Origin: Paenibacillus_G elgii_A
GTDB lineage: Bacteria > Bacillota > Bacilli > Paenibacillales > NBRC-103111
DNA length: 64,000 bases
Reading direction: 5' to 3'
Assembly (NCBI GenBank): GCA_042219835.1
Contig: JBHJMN010000007.1
Span: forward strand, 114,739-178,738
In this document: positions 33,057 to 41,116 of the stretch, in pieces
Position numbering within the stretch: the first letter of the stretch is position 1
Layout of the letters: every line of letters starts with the position of its first letter
Notes under the pieces: model-generated
Seen by the model: only the letters and a program-made list of their open reading frames with translations
Databases searched by the model: none
What the model was told of the DNA's origin: nothing
Position numbers and translations under genes: made by a program

Positions 33057-33107
33057 AAAAAAGCAAAGCCCGGCGGCATGTACAGCTTATTAAGCGGATA
33101 CCGGGCT
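33057..33107 (-). terminator. Terminator of the 33090-33260 gene
   Basis: AGCCCGG and CCGGGCT (33101-33107 and 33067-33073) pair on the minus strand, followed by TTGCTTTTTT. The 5' arm overlaps the last codons of the gene. Confidence 0.65.
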
Positions 33108-33260
33108 AATGCTGACGTTTTCTTTCGAATCGGAGACAGCCTGACAAATTCCTGCGTTATATTTCATCGAATCGATGAAGTGGAAACCTGTCTTGAAGAC
33201 GACGCATTTTTTGAGCGGGTTCGGCTTGTGAAGCTTTTGGCAAGCGAGGCAATAGTACAT
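33090..33260 (-). CDS. Small Cys-containing hypothetical protein, 56 residues
   Basis: MYYCLACQKLHKPNPLKKCV carries CxxC plus a further Cys, a zinc-knuckle-like beginning; the rest is polar and ends SKENVSISPVSA. AAAAGGAG precedes the ATG at 33260, which is better supported than a start 11 codons earlier. It faces the SOS operon convergently and has its own terminator. Family unknown. Confidence 0.55.
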   Translation of the reverse strand: MYYCLACQKLHKPNPLKKCVVFKTGFHFIDSMKYNAGICQAVSDSKENVSISPVSA

Positions 33261-33521
33261 AAGTTTTCTCCTTTTCGAGTCACGATATGACAATTATAGA
33301 CACATTATATGCGTAAAATTGTGAAATATCACCCGAAATGGTATAAAGTTTTACTAAAGATTGTCCAATTTTGATTATCTGACTACTTCAATCGTCCGGC
33401 TGTTCGAGCGAAGTTTGTACAGGCCTTCCATCGGGTTGTGAAGTTGTGGTACCCTGTAGTTGTCCGCTAGAACTGAAAATAGCGAGCTTGTTACATTATT
33501 CGCGAAAAGGTGGAAAGATGA

Positions 33522-33845
33522 ATGAAGCATTTTGAGGAATGGGTCATGCAATTTTACGGACAACGAAGTTGGACGCAATACGGCGTCTTCGAACGTATGG
33601 GTTTTCTGATGGAAGAAACGGGAGAGTTGGCGCAAGCCGTGCGCACCTATGAAATCGGCCGGGATCGTCCGGATGAATTGGAAAAGCCCGAGCCGGTTTT
33701 GAAGGAGGAGCTAATGGGAGAGCTTGGGGACGTTTTGGCAAATCTGGCCATTTTGGCCGATAAGTATGGTTTTACGTTGGAAGATGCCGCTAAGGCTCAC
33801 CAGGAGAAATTGTTGAAGCGATTTGAAACTGGACCGGTGAGCTGA
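33522..33845 (+). CDS. MazG-like nucleotide pyrophosphohydrolase
   Basis: 107 residues. The metal site is clear: FLMEETGELAQAV (E-E-x2-E) and ELMGELGDVLANLAILAD (E-x2-D). Single-domain MazG-like enzymes hydrolyse NTPs or dNTPs to monophosphates and pyrophosphate, cleaning the nucleotide pool. AAGGTGG is eight bases before the ATG. The exonuclease gene follows 82 bp later. Confidence 0.85.
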   Translation: MKHFEEWVMQFYGQRSWTQYGVFERMGFLMEETGELAQAVRTYEIGRDRPDELEKPEPVLKEELMGELGDVLANLAILADKYGFTLEDAAKAHQEKLLKRFETGPVS

Positions 33846-33927
33846 GCCGCTCCGATTTTTCGCTAAAAGAATAACGATGCGCAGAAAGTGGACAAACTAG
33901 AATAAATTTTTCAAGCAGGAGAGAAGA

Positions 33928-34491
33928 ATGTTCGCAGTCATCTTTGATGTAGAAACCACATATGTAACCGTAAAAGGCGACATCCCGGAAATCGTGGAAA
34001 TCGGCGCATGCAAAGTGAATCTGAACTCTTATGAACCGGACGAAGCCGGCACGGATTGTTTTCAATGCTATACGTTTCCTGAAATTAAAGGACGTTTCGG
34101 CAAAAAGACGCTAAAATTTATCGGCTTGAAAGAAGAGGATCTGGGCAAAGTAATTCCGTTTCGCGAGGGTTACGACCGTTTTATGGAATGGGTCGGCTCC
34201 GAGTTGGCTTACTTCTGCAGTTGGGGGATCGATGACCGCAAAATTTTGCTGGAGCATTGCAAGCGGTTCGATCTGTCTCAAAACTGGCTGAGCCATTACC
34301 ATGACATTCAGAGGCCGATCTCGCAGCTGTTGGTCAAGCGCAATCAAATGAGGCTGAAGGATGCGATTGAACTGGCTGGTATCGAGAAAGAAGGCAGACT
34401 TCACTCCGCCTTGGTCGATGCGGTCAATACGACGAAATTGTTCGTCCGGTATTACGATCAACTTAATTTAAGAGCGGTGATGCGGGGATGA
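33928..34491 (+). CDS. DEDDh 3'-5' exonuclease (KapD/ERI1-like)
   Basis: 187 residues, one exonuclease domain. Exo I is VIFDVETTYV (Asp, Glu), Exo II is FCSWGIDDRKIL (Asp), Exo III is LHSALVDAVNT (His and Asp), completing the DEDDh set. The eukaryotic ERI1 and Bacillus KapD belong to this branch and trim RNA or DNA 3' ends. AGGAGAG precedes the ATG. It may be co-transcribed with the MazG-like gene; both would act in nucleic acid housekeeping. KapD identity is a guess. Confidence 0.85.
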   Translation: MFAVIFDVETTYVTVKGDIPEIVEIGACKVNLNSYEPDEAGTDCFQCYTFPEIKGRFGKKTLKFIGLKEEDLGKVIPFREGYDRFMEWVGSELAYFCSWGIDDRKILLEHCKRFDLSQNWLSHYHDIQRPISQLLVKRNQMRLKDAIELAGIEKEGRLHSALVDAVNTTKLFVRYYDQLNLRAVMRG

Positions 34492-34552
34492 GGTTGGCTC
34501 CCGACCTTCAAGCTGATACTATAATCACCACGGTTATTCACAATTCATACAT

Positions 34553-34587
34553 AGAAAAAAGCCCGTAGAATCAAGGATTCACGGGCT
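34553..34587 (-). terminator. Terminator of the second tRNA-Val
   Basis: AGCCCGTGAATCC... and ...ACGGGCT pair on the minus strand, followed by TTTTTT. Confidence 0.8.
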
Positions 34588-34597
34588 CGTTTTGCTA

Positions 34598-34670
34598 TGA
34601 CCTGTAGTGGGCTCGAACCACTGACCCCCACCCTGTCAAGATGGTGCTCTCCCAGCTGAGCTAACAAGTC
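34598..34670 (-). tRNA. tRNA-Val (GAC), copy 2
   Basis: 73 bases; acceptor GACTTGT/ACAGGTC with discriminator A; D arm GCTCAGCTGGGAGAGC; anticodon loop TTGACAG. CCA not encoded. Confidence 0.93.
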
Positions 34671-34785
34671 ACGTTGTATTTGTTGTTGCAAAGAGTAATA
34701 TACAGCAAATGAAGGAAGAAGTCAAGAGAAAAGAATGAAAAATACCCGTGAAGCATTGGATGCTTTTTTAATATACTGTTGCAAT

Positions 34786-34821
34786 AAGAAAATCCGCGTC
34801 CCATAAAGGAACGCGGATTTC
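34786..34821 (-). terminator. Terminator between the two tRNA-Val genes
   Basis: AAATCCGCGT and ACGCGGATTT pair over a 13-base loop on the minus strand, followed by TTCTT. Each tRNA-Val thus appears to be its own transcription unit. Confidence 0.7.
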
Positions 34822-34833
34822 TGTCTGTTAGTA

Positions 34834-34906
34834 TGACCTGTGCAGGGCTCGAACCTGCGACCCCCACCCTGTCAAGATGGTGCTCTCCCAGCTGAGCTAA
34901 CAAGTC
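34834..34906 (-). tRNA. tRNA-Val (GAC), copy 1
   Basis: 73 bases, same acceptor and anticodon arms as copy 2 (34598-34670); the T arm differs slightly. CCA not encoded. The first of the pair to be transcribed. Confidence 0.93.
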
Positions 34907-35051
34907 ATGTTTCATATCTTGTGGGGACGTTTTTCATAATACCAAGATAGGCGTAAAATGTCAAGCGTTAGCCTACAATTTTTTTGTTTTTGCAAATGTG
35001 GGTTTACTCCACCGTGGTTCTCTGCCTTTTATCCCTATAGATTCGTTATGG

Positions 35052-35057
35052 TATAAT
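35052..35057 (+). promoter_or_regulatory. Extended -10 element for the methyltransferase-like gene
   Basis: TGGTATAAT, a perfect extended -10, 40 bp before the start at 35097. Confidence 0.5.
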
Positions 35058-35096
35058 AGAGTCAGTTAGACATGCATTTGAAAAGAGGGGACTTTG

Positions 35097-36047
35097 ATGA
35101 GAGATTTCCGATGGGCGCATTTGCAGCCGCATATTGAAGCAGGGGTGAACGAGCAGCCGGAACCGGAGCATGAAGCGCTGGATTGGGGCGAGCAGGAATG
35201 GGGAACGCACCGGTACCACGTCAACCGGCTTGTCGAGGACTCCGTATCGTTGCTGCCTATGCCGGAGAAAGCCGTCGTATTGGGAGCGGGGAATCACGGC
35301 GATGTCGGCCTGCCACGGCTTTCCGTCCATTTTCAGCAGGTAACCACGCTGGATACGGAAGACAATATGCTGCAGGAATGGCTCGATTCGGCCGGAGGAA
35401 TGACTAACAGCCGGGTCCGTTCTTTAACGCGAATCGACTATACCCGGCTGGACCAAATTTCCTTCTACGAGACGTTTGAGGAGCTGCTGGCGGAAGGTAA
35501 GTCTGCCGGAGAAATAACGGATTACTTGAGGGACTGCGCATTTCGCGTGCGTGGGCTGGAGGCGATGCCTCATTTGAAAAAAACGTTTTCGCTCGTCGTT
35601 TCCTCGGGTGTACATACGCAATTGTTTTATCCGGATGCGCTCATGCAATTTTACGGTTATATGGACAAGTACAATGAAAGTGAAACCCGGCAAATTGTCG
35701 AGGCGCTGGGATACCTTCGGAACAATCTGATATTGGATTATAACCGGATGCTGCTGTCGCTTGTAAAACCTGACGGCCGGGTGTCGGTATGGACGGATAT
35801 GATTTTGCTGGACGAGGACAAGCAGTGGATCGCCGAGGAGTTAGACCGGCGGCGAACCGATAAGGAGAGGACGAGCTTTTTGTTCGAAGCGTTCGGACAG
35901 TACGGGATCGAAGCGGCTGTACTGGGCCTCAAGGATCTGCATGACTGCCTTCGCCCCGAGCAATTGTTGTTCCGCAGTTGGGTTGGCTATACCGATTCCG
36001 GCAAAACGTATTTGATCGCGGGGTTATCTGGCCGGCTCCGCCTGTAG
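35097..36047 (+). CDS. Rossmann-fold methyltransferase-like protein, function unknown
   Basis: 316 residues. KAVVLGAGNHGDVGLPRL followed by VTTLDTEDNML looks like methyltransferase motif I and the acidic strand 2, and LVKPDGRVSVWTDMILLDED like a late core strand. Between them lies a long helical insert (about 110-200) containing FSLVVSSGVHTQLFYPDALM. No domain name can be given with confidence. GAGGGG is six bases before the ATG at 35097. It overlaps the convergent PilZ gene by 24 bp. SAM binding is inferred. Confidence 0.7.
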   Translation: MRDFRWAHLQPHIEAGVNEQPEPEHEALDWGEQEWGTHRYHVNRLVEDSVSLLPMPEKAVVLGAGNHGDVGLPRLSVHFQQVTTLDTEDNMLQEWLDSAGGMTNSRVRSLTRIDYTRLDQISFYETFEELLAEGKSAGEITDYLRDCAFRVRGLEAMPHLKKTFSLVVSSGVHTQLFYPDALMQFYGYMDKYNESETRQIVEALGYLRNNLILDYNRMLLSLVKPDGRVSVWTDMILLDEDKQWIAEELDRRRTDKERTSFLFEAFGQYGIEAAVLGLKDLHDCLRPEQLLFRSWVGYTDSGKTYLIAGLSGRLRL

Positions 36048-36476
36048 TATTCCGAATTCGGCCAGATCTTCTTCGGTACAGAAACTGCATTGCGAGATGA
36101 CGGTGGTTTTACGAAGCTTGATCGCTAATTGATTGAGCATGCTGGTCAATGCCGCCGTCTCCGTTTCGTTATGCGAAAACTGAATGCAATATTCCGGATG
36201 ACCGGTTTCCGTCTGCCCGGAGCGCACAAGCAACCCCAGCACCCGGTATTCTTTGGCTAGAGCGGTGAATTTCAGCTCGATCAATAAACGGCTTTCATCC
36301 GGAAGCGGGGCTGCGGTAAAAAAGCGGGCCCCACCGGCGCTAAGGTCCAGCAAGGCGGCTTTCCTCGTTTTGAACTCCGGCTCAAGATCGGCCATTCCGA
36401 TAAGTTTCAATTCCGCGCATAGCGGCTGTTGAAAGCGCAAACGAAAAAAGCTGCGCTTGTTTTTTTCCATACTCAT
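36024..36476 (-). CDS. PilZ domain protein (c-di-GMP receptor)
   Basis: 150 residues, one PilZ domain. KNKRSFFRLRFQQPLCAEL supplies the RxxxR motif and DLSAGGARFF the D/NxSxxG motif, both needed for binding cyclic di-GMP. Long insertions are absent and no membrane or effector domain is attached, so it is probably an adaptor regulating motility, exopolysaccharide or another partner. AAGGA precedes the ATG by ten bases. The GGDEF-containing kinase at 39251 is a possible source of the signal. Confidence 0.85.
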   Translation of the reverse strand: MSMEKNKRSFFRLRFQQPLCAELKLIGMADLEPEFKTRKAALLDLSAGGARFFTAAPLPDESRLLIELKFTALAKEYRVLGLLVRSGQTETGHPEYCIQFSHNETETAALTSMLNQLAIKLRKTTVISQCSFCTEEDLAEFGILQAEPAR

Positions 36477-36851
36477 CTCAAACAGTCCTTTGCAGCAAGG
36501 TGAAGAGGCAAATAAACGTTTACTATACTAGGGCGGGCTTGGGTTAAGCAACCGCTTTCCAGTAAAAAGCCGCTCAGGAGTAGAGCGGCGATGAATGCTA
36601 ATGTTGTGATTCTTGCTGTGCAGAACGGCGCTGTTTCCGATAATTTCAACCCGGTCGATCTCGCTTCGTACCAGTGAGTCGTCAGGTGAGGGAAGTGGAC
36701 CGCTCTTCCAAATTCGGTTAAATCTATTATACAATATTGTCGTAAAAAGAACATTAAAACTTTGTTACACTGGTTGACATTCTTTGGGGAGCCGGGCCGG
36801 ATGACATCGACTCGACTCGCAGAACAATATATTGAAACGGAGAAATCACGG
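36477..36851. other. 375-bp intergenic region with a possible minus-strand transcript
   Basis: On the minus strand TATAAT (36732-36727) and, about 150 bases on, a hairpin GCCGCTC/GAGCGGC plus TTTTT (36589-36563) bracket a segment with no ribosome-binding-site-supported ORF. On the plus strand TTGACA at 36775-36780 lies ahead of yfhH without a matching -10. Confidence 0.35.
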
Positions 36852-37145
36852 ATGAAAAAATTATACAGCCAAATGACGTTAGCCGAATTGGAACAGGAAA
36901 TGAAGAGCCTGCGAGAGGAGCTGGACCGGGCGGAATTTCCAAGCCAACGCTCCGTGATCGAGCGTAAATATTATACGGCGCAGGCTTATACGCTCGATCC
37001 TTCCGATTTTCCGCCAGGGGTGTACAAGGTGGAGCATGTGCAGCTCCCGTTTATTTTAAGCTATGTGAACGGTATTATGGCTTGGGGGATATTAGGGGAA
37101 GAGCCGGATGCCAGCTTCCCGATTTCGATGCTGACCCGGCTCTAA
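36852..37145 (+). CDS. yfhH: YfhH-family protein (DUF1811)
   Basis: 97 residues. YSQMTLAELEQEMKSLREEL at the start, YTLDPSDFPPGVY in the middle and VNGIMAWG with FPISML at the end match Bacillus YfhH, a small SH3-like-fold protein of unknown function. The ATG at 36852 is chosen over one 30 codons earlier because family members begin with this MxKxYSQM sequence. It ends four bases into the convergent fnr gene. Confidence 0.85.
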   Translation: MKKLYSQMTLAELEQEMKSLREELDRAEFPSQRSVIERKYYTAQAYTLDPSDFPPGVYKVEHVQLPFILSYVNGIMAWGILGEEPDASFPISMLTRL

Positions 37146-37864
37146 ATGCGGCACATATCTACTGGACAATTCTCACACTGACAGATGTCGCGGAGATAAG
37201 ACAAATCTTTAACGACAATGTAATTGTTTTCCATACCAATAATGTTGCCACGTTTCAGATCGCCAAGCATCCGGTTGACGCTCTCCCGGGTTGCGCCGAT
37301 CATGTCGGCAAGCTCGCTGTTCGTAAGCTTTTTGGTGATGACGATTTCCGATCCGTGATTTTTACCGTACGTGTTGCTCAGCCGGATCAACGTCGAGCAG
37401 AGAGCGCCGGGCTTGCCGAACATCATGAGATCGCGGAATTTCGTTTGGGTCATCCGATGCATAAGTCCCATCCACTTCATGAACTCGACGGCAAGATCCC
37501 CGTGCTGCCAAAGCAGGACCTCCAAATCTTTTTGCTGGATAACCCCGATGATGGAGTTTTCCATGACCTCGGCATTAAAGCTGTGAACGGAGTTTTGAAA
37601 AGGATCGACCTGTCCGAACAAGTCTCCGGTATTATAGACATAAAGGATGAAGCTTTTCCCTTCATCGCTAGCTTTCGTAATCTTCACTTGACCGCGTTTT
37701 AAAAAGTACAGCTTATCGGCTGTATCGCCTTCCCAGAACAAATGACTCCCGGCTTCGGCTCTCATTTCATACATGATTTCCTTAAGCTTCGTTAAGCTTT
37801 CTTCCGTAAAGCAATCTGAGTTGGCCACTTGGCTGACCGGTTTTTGTTGCAGCATATCCGTCAT
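37142..37864 (-). CDS. fnr: Fnr, oxygen-sensing Crp-family regulator
   Basis: 240 residues. Cyclic-nucleotide-like beta-roll (LFWEGDTADKLYFLKRGQV to GDLFGQVDPF), long dimer helix and C-terminal helix-turn-helix (LTNSELADMIGATRESVNRM). The end, DICQCENCPVDMC, has the C-x2-C-x4-C spacing that in Bacillus subtilis Fnr holds the [4Fe-4S] oxygen sensor together with an upstream aspartate; the E. coli-type N-terminal cysteines are absent. GGAGG sets the ATG at 37864. A perfect Fnr box lies upstream, suggesting autoactivation under anoxia. Divergent from a mobA-like gene. Confidence 0.92.
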   Translation of the reverse strand: MTDMLQQKPVSQVANSDCFTEESLTKLKEIMYEMRAEAGSHLFWEGDTADKLYFLKRGQVKITKASDEGKSFILYVYNTGDLFGQVDPFQNSVHSFNAEVMENSIIGVIQQKDLEVLLWQHGDLAVEFMKWMGLMHRMTQTKFRDLMMFGKPGALCSTLIRLSNTYGKNHGSEIVITKKLTNSELADMIGATRESVNRMLGDLKRGNIIGMENNYIVVKDLSYLRDICQCENCPVDMCRI

Positions 37865-37947
37865 GGTACATACCTCCGGCGTCGGTCTGGTTAAGACCTC
37901 TGTAGGTTTTGTTGTATCTAACATACCCTATTCCGTCAGATTTGTGA

Positions 37948-37963
37948 TGTGATTTGCATCACA
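37948..37963 (-). promoter_or_regulatory. Fnr box 1, upstream of fnr
   Basis: TGTGA-N6-TCACA, a perfect match to the Bacillus Fnr consensus. Its centre is about 41.5 bp before the likely fnr start point, the class II activator position. Confidence 0.75.
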
Positions 37964-37987
37964 CTTCTTGAAATCTTCATATTTTTT

Positions 37988-38003
37988 TGTGATCTTTGTA
38001 ACA
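37988..38003 (+). promoter_or_regulatory. Fnr box 2, upstream of the mobA-like gene
   Basis: TGTGA-N6-TAACA, one mismatch to the consensus. A TATAGT -10 at 38025-38030 puts the start point near 38037, so the box is centred close to -41.5, as expected for activation. Confidence 0.6.
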
Positions 38004-38069
38004 TGCAGCGCTTCGCCCGATGTGTATAGTGAAGGTAAGAATCACATTACATGGGGGAAGTGAAACGTT

Positions 38070-38702
38070 ATGATGACCGGAGTATTATTGGCGGGCGGTC
38101 ACCCGAGGCGGATTGAAGGCCGGCCCGCGGAACTGTTGGTATTGGCTGGTGAAACGGTCGTAGCGAAGCAAATCCGCGAAATGCTCACAATCTGCGGAGA
38201 AGTCATTATTGTAACGAACGAGCCCAAAATTTTTCTTGAACATGTCCCCCGCTCCGTACGCATCATTACGGATTTTTACCCGGGCCGCGGACCTCTCGGC
38301 GGGCTTCATGCGGCGCTCACTCTTTCAAGATACCCGGAGCTCTGGGTAACCGGCGGGGCCATGCCGTTCATTTCGGCAAGAGCAGCCTCCTTCCTGGCGG
38401 AGCACCGGAGCGTCTTCGGCTATGATGCCGTGCTGCCGGAAGTATCGGGACGTCCCGAGCCTTTGCATGGCATATACCGCCAAAGCTGTCTCACGTCATT
38501 GATGCCGCTGCTGGAATCGGGAAGCGACGTACAGCCGGGCTGGATGACGTTTCTGCGCAAGCTTCGTTGGGGCTGCGTCGAAGCGGATATGCTTCGCAAA
38601 CAAAATTTGGGGGATGCGTTTACATTTCGAATTAAAACAGAAAGGCAGTATTCGGAAGCGGTTTCGCGGGCGCAAGCGCAGCTCCGAAGCGTATATCGGT
38701 AA
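38070..38702 (+). CDS. MobA-like nucleotidyltransferase with degenerate motifs
   Basis: 210 residues. The start MTGVLLAGGHPRRIEGRPAE aligns with the MobA P-loop (LAGGxSxRMGxxK), then FYPGRGPLGGLHAAL is the GPLxGL motif of molybdenum cofactor guanylyltransferases. However, the P-loop lysine is lost and the metal-binding aspartate before MPF is Ala (GGAMPFIS). MobA joins GMP to molybdopterin; this version may be inactive or changed in substrate. Its Fnr-controlled promoter and position beside fnr fit a link to anaerobic molybdoenzymes such as nitrate reductase. Confidence 0.75.
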   Translation: MMTGVLLAGGHPRRIEGRPAELLVLAGETVVAKQIREMLTICGEVIIVTNEPKIFLEHVPRSVRIITDFYPGRGPLGGLHAALTLSRYPELWVTGGAMPFISARAASFLAEHRSVFGYDAVLPEVSGRPEPLHGIYRQSCLTSLMPLLESGSDVQPGWMTFLRKLRWGCVEADMLRKQNLGDAFTFRIKTERQYSEAVSRAQAQLRSVYR

Positions 38703-38708
38703 AAAAGG

Positions 38709-38735
38709 GCGGAGCTTCTCCGTCTTTTTATTTTG
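38709..38735 (+). terminator. Terminator after the mobA-like gene
   Basis: GGCGGAG pairs with CTCCGTC over a short loop, then TTTTTATTTT. Confidence 0.75.
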
Positions 38736-38820
38736 CCGGTTCGTGCTGGAAGCTATGGAAGTGAAAAGCCAAGTATAGGAACGGCGGCGGATTACGATGC
38801 TAAGCCTGAGGTGATGGCTG

Positions 38821-39351
38821 ATGAATCGGGCGTTATGGACGTCCTTTGCCGCGATAGGTATGGCACAAGCGCTGAAAATACCTGATCGGCTCCGTCAGAA
38901 CGGGCGATTCGAGTGGGAGGACCTGTTTCGGACCGGCGGCATGCCAAGCTCGCATTCGGCAGGTGTCGTGTCGCTCGCGACTTATGTCGGGCTTAAGAAC
39001 GGCGCTTCCTCCATCTCGTTCTCGCTTGCTGCCTTGCTGAGTCTGATCGTGATGTATGATGCCATGGGAATTCGCCGTCATGCCGGCATGATCGCATCGG
39101 AGGTAAACCAATTGGAGGATGTGCTCGTTAAATTAACGGAGCAGCATCCTCCACACGTGCATCGCAAAGACAAGGAGCTGGAAGAGCGGTTGGGCCATCT
39201 GCCGGAAGAGGTATTGGGCGGGGCAGCCATTGGGGCCGCAATCGGTTGGCTCAGCTATGTGACGGAATTTCCAAGGCATCGACGGAGGAAAGCTTGGGTC
39301 TCTTTTTTACGGAAATCGTTGTACACGCTGAGTTCCCGCACGGTTCAATAA
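38821..39351 (+). CDS. Divergent PAP2-family membrane protein (DUF212)
   Basis: 176 residues. TGGMPSSHSAGVVSLATYVG, YDAMGIRRHAGM and LGHLPEEVLGGAAIGAAIG carry the conserved residues of the DUF212 divergent PAP2 family (YuiD in Bacillus), distant relatives of lipid phosphate phosphatases; at least three hydrophobic helices. GAGGTG precedes the ATG. The last 101 bases overlap the 3' end of the histidine kinase on the other strand. Substrate unknown. Confidence 0.88.
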   Translation: MNRALWTSFAAIGMAQALKIPDRLRQNGRFEWEDLFRTGGMPSSHSAGVVSLATYVGLKNGASSISFSLAALLSLIVMYDAMGIRRHAGMIASEVNQLEDVLVKLTEQHPPHVHRKDKELEERLGHLPEEVLGGAAIGAAIGWLSYVTEFPRHRRRKAWVSFLRKSLYTLSSRTVQ

Positions 39352-40945
39352 GCTCGTTCGTCCCGGACGTCGGTAAAGTAATCGTAAATTTGGTGCCTTC
39401 GTCCGGCACGCTTTCTACCTCAATGGTCCCTTCATGATCCTGAACGATTTTATGACAGATGGATAAACCCAGACCCGTTCCGGAATCTTTGGTCGTATAG
39501 AACGGGATAAAAATTTTATCCAGCTCCGACTCGGGAATTCCTTTGCCGGTATCGGAAATTTCAATCACGGCATGGAGTCCCGCGGCAAATAGCCGGATTC
39601 TAACGATACCCTGTTCGGGCATCGCTTCAAAGGCGTTTTTCACCAGATTCAACAGCAGCTGAAGCATTTTATCTTGATCCATCAGCATATGAATATCCCG
39701 GTCGTCATATTCGAACCTGATTTGATGTCCGAGTCTCGTCGTCTCCGAATCCAGCAGCGAGAGAACCCGGTAAATACAGCCTCGAATGGATTGAATTTTA
39801 TACTGGGTAACGTGCGGCTTGGAAAATTGCAAAAATTCGGCGGTCAGCATACTCATCCGGTTAATTTCGTCCATAATCAGCTCATACCAAGGCTCAATGT
39901 TGTAATCCCCGGCTTTGGATAACTGCAGAAACCCCTTGATCGTCGTCAGCGGGTTGCGGATTTCGTGCGCCATGCCCGAAGCCAGTTCGCCGACGACGCG
40001 AAGCTTCTCCGACCGCAGCATATGCTCCTCGCGTTTCAGCCAGCTTTCCCGCTTCATCATATACAGCCCGTGCTCGGCGACGACGATCAGATCGTCCTTG
40101 GTCACCCCGTCCCGTGAATAGCAGGCCATGCCGAAATTGATTTCGATGCCGGTCAGCTTAGGAAATTCGGAGGCAAGCAGCTGCGTGACGGCATTGACCG
40201 TCTGCTGCATGTCGTCCGATCGGAGCACGATCGCAAATTCGTCTCCACCATAGCGGGATATCAACAAAGCGTCGGGGAACATGATGCGCAGCAGCTCGGC
40301 TGCTTGTCGCAAAATTTTGTTCACTCCCTGAACACCGGTTGTCGTGTTCAGCGATTTGAGATCCTTGCAGTCAATGAGCACGAGGAGGATATGCTCTTTT
40401 TGCTTGACGAGCTGTTCCATTTGTTTATGAAATTCCTGAAAATTATATAGGCCTGTTAGCGAATCGTGAGTACTCAGATGCTTCTTCTCCTTGGTAAGCA
40501 GCTGTTTCTGCTGCTCAATATCATAAATGTATTTGCGGAACATAAAAGCAAGCAGCAGGCAAGTTCCTGCCGTAAACAAACCATCGATCAGTGCGCTCCA
40601 GCTGAAGGAACGGCCAGCCGTCGAAATGAGAGCAGAAGCCAGCGTCAGTGCCGCATTGATGTTAACCGCATTGCGAAAGGGAACCGTTCCGTAAAATAGC
40701 TTGCACATATGCAACAAGTAAAGCGGAAAGCACCAGTCGCTTAAGCTTGCGGCATGAAACGCGACGAGAAGACTGAGTTGGACGGCAAGCTGTGCCGGTA
40801 TGAACGCAAAAACGGAACGGATATGTGTGAGTGCGTAGCCAAGGGATGCGAGAACGAGCAGCAGCGGACTTGAGACCTGATCGTGATAGAAGGAGGAAGC
40901 GCAAACCAAACCGGTATAAATGAGGAAGATCCAGCTACCTTTCAT
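39251..40945 (-). CDS. Membrane sensor histidine kinase with an internal GGDEF-like domain
   Basis: 564 residues. Five or six N-terminal membrane helices, then a GGDEF-type domain (SRYGGDEFAIVL near 230), followed by HisKA (MAHEIRNPLTTIKGFLQLSK, phospho-His near 326) and HATPase_c (LLLNLVKNAFEAMPEQG, DTGKGIPESELDKIF, GTGLGLSI). The arrangement resembles the KinB/YtvA-style orphan kinases that feed the sporulation phosphorelay, but an embedded GGDEF is unusual. GGAG is seven bases before the ATG at 40945. No response regulator is adjacent. Its C-terminal tail overlaps the PAP2-like gene antisense. Confidence 0.85.
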   Translation of the reverse strand: MKGSWIFLIYTGLVCASSFYHDQVSSPLLLVLASLGYALTHIRSVFAFIPAQLAVQLSLLVAFHAASLSDWCFPLYLLHMCKLFYGTVPFRNAVNINAALTLASALISTAGRSFSWSALIDGLFTAGTCLLLAFMFRKYIYDIEQQKQLLTKEKKHLSTHDSLTGLYNFQEFHKQMEQLVKQKEHILLVLIDCKDLKSLNTTTGVQGVNKILRQAAELLRIMFPDALLISRYGGDEFAIVLRSDDMQQTVNAVTQLLASEFPKLTGIEINFGMACYSRDGVTKDDLIVVAEHGLYMMKRESWLKREEHMLRSEKLRVVGELASGMAHEIRNPLTTIKGFLQLSKAGDYNIEPWYELIMDEINRMSMLTAEFLQFSKPHVTQYKIQSIRGCIYRVLSLLDSETTRLGHQIRFEYDDRDIHMLMDQDKMLQLLLNLVKNAFEAMPEQGIVRIRLFAAGLHAVIEISDTGKGIPESELDKIFIPFYTTKDSGTGLGLSICHKIVQDHEGTIEVESVPDEGTKFTITLPTSGTNELIEPCGNSACTTISVKKRPKLSSVDALEIPSHS

Positions 40946-41065
40946 ATTGGAACTCCAACTCCCGACGGATCCGTGGATTTTATTAGTACTAAAAGAAATT
41001 CTGTATCGGGAGATGGAATTCCTGCTTGATATCCCAAATTTAGTAAAACTTTTTTGGGGGTTCAA

Positions 41066-41109
41066 ACAAAGAAAACCAAGCGTAATCGCCTGTCGGGATG
41101 CGCTTGGTT
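41066..41109 (-). terminator. Terminator of the DUF3892 gene
   Basis: AACCAAGCG and CGCTTGGTT pair on the minus strand, followed by TTCTTTG. Confidence 0.75.
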
Positions 41110-41116
41110 CTCAGGT

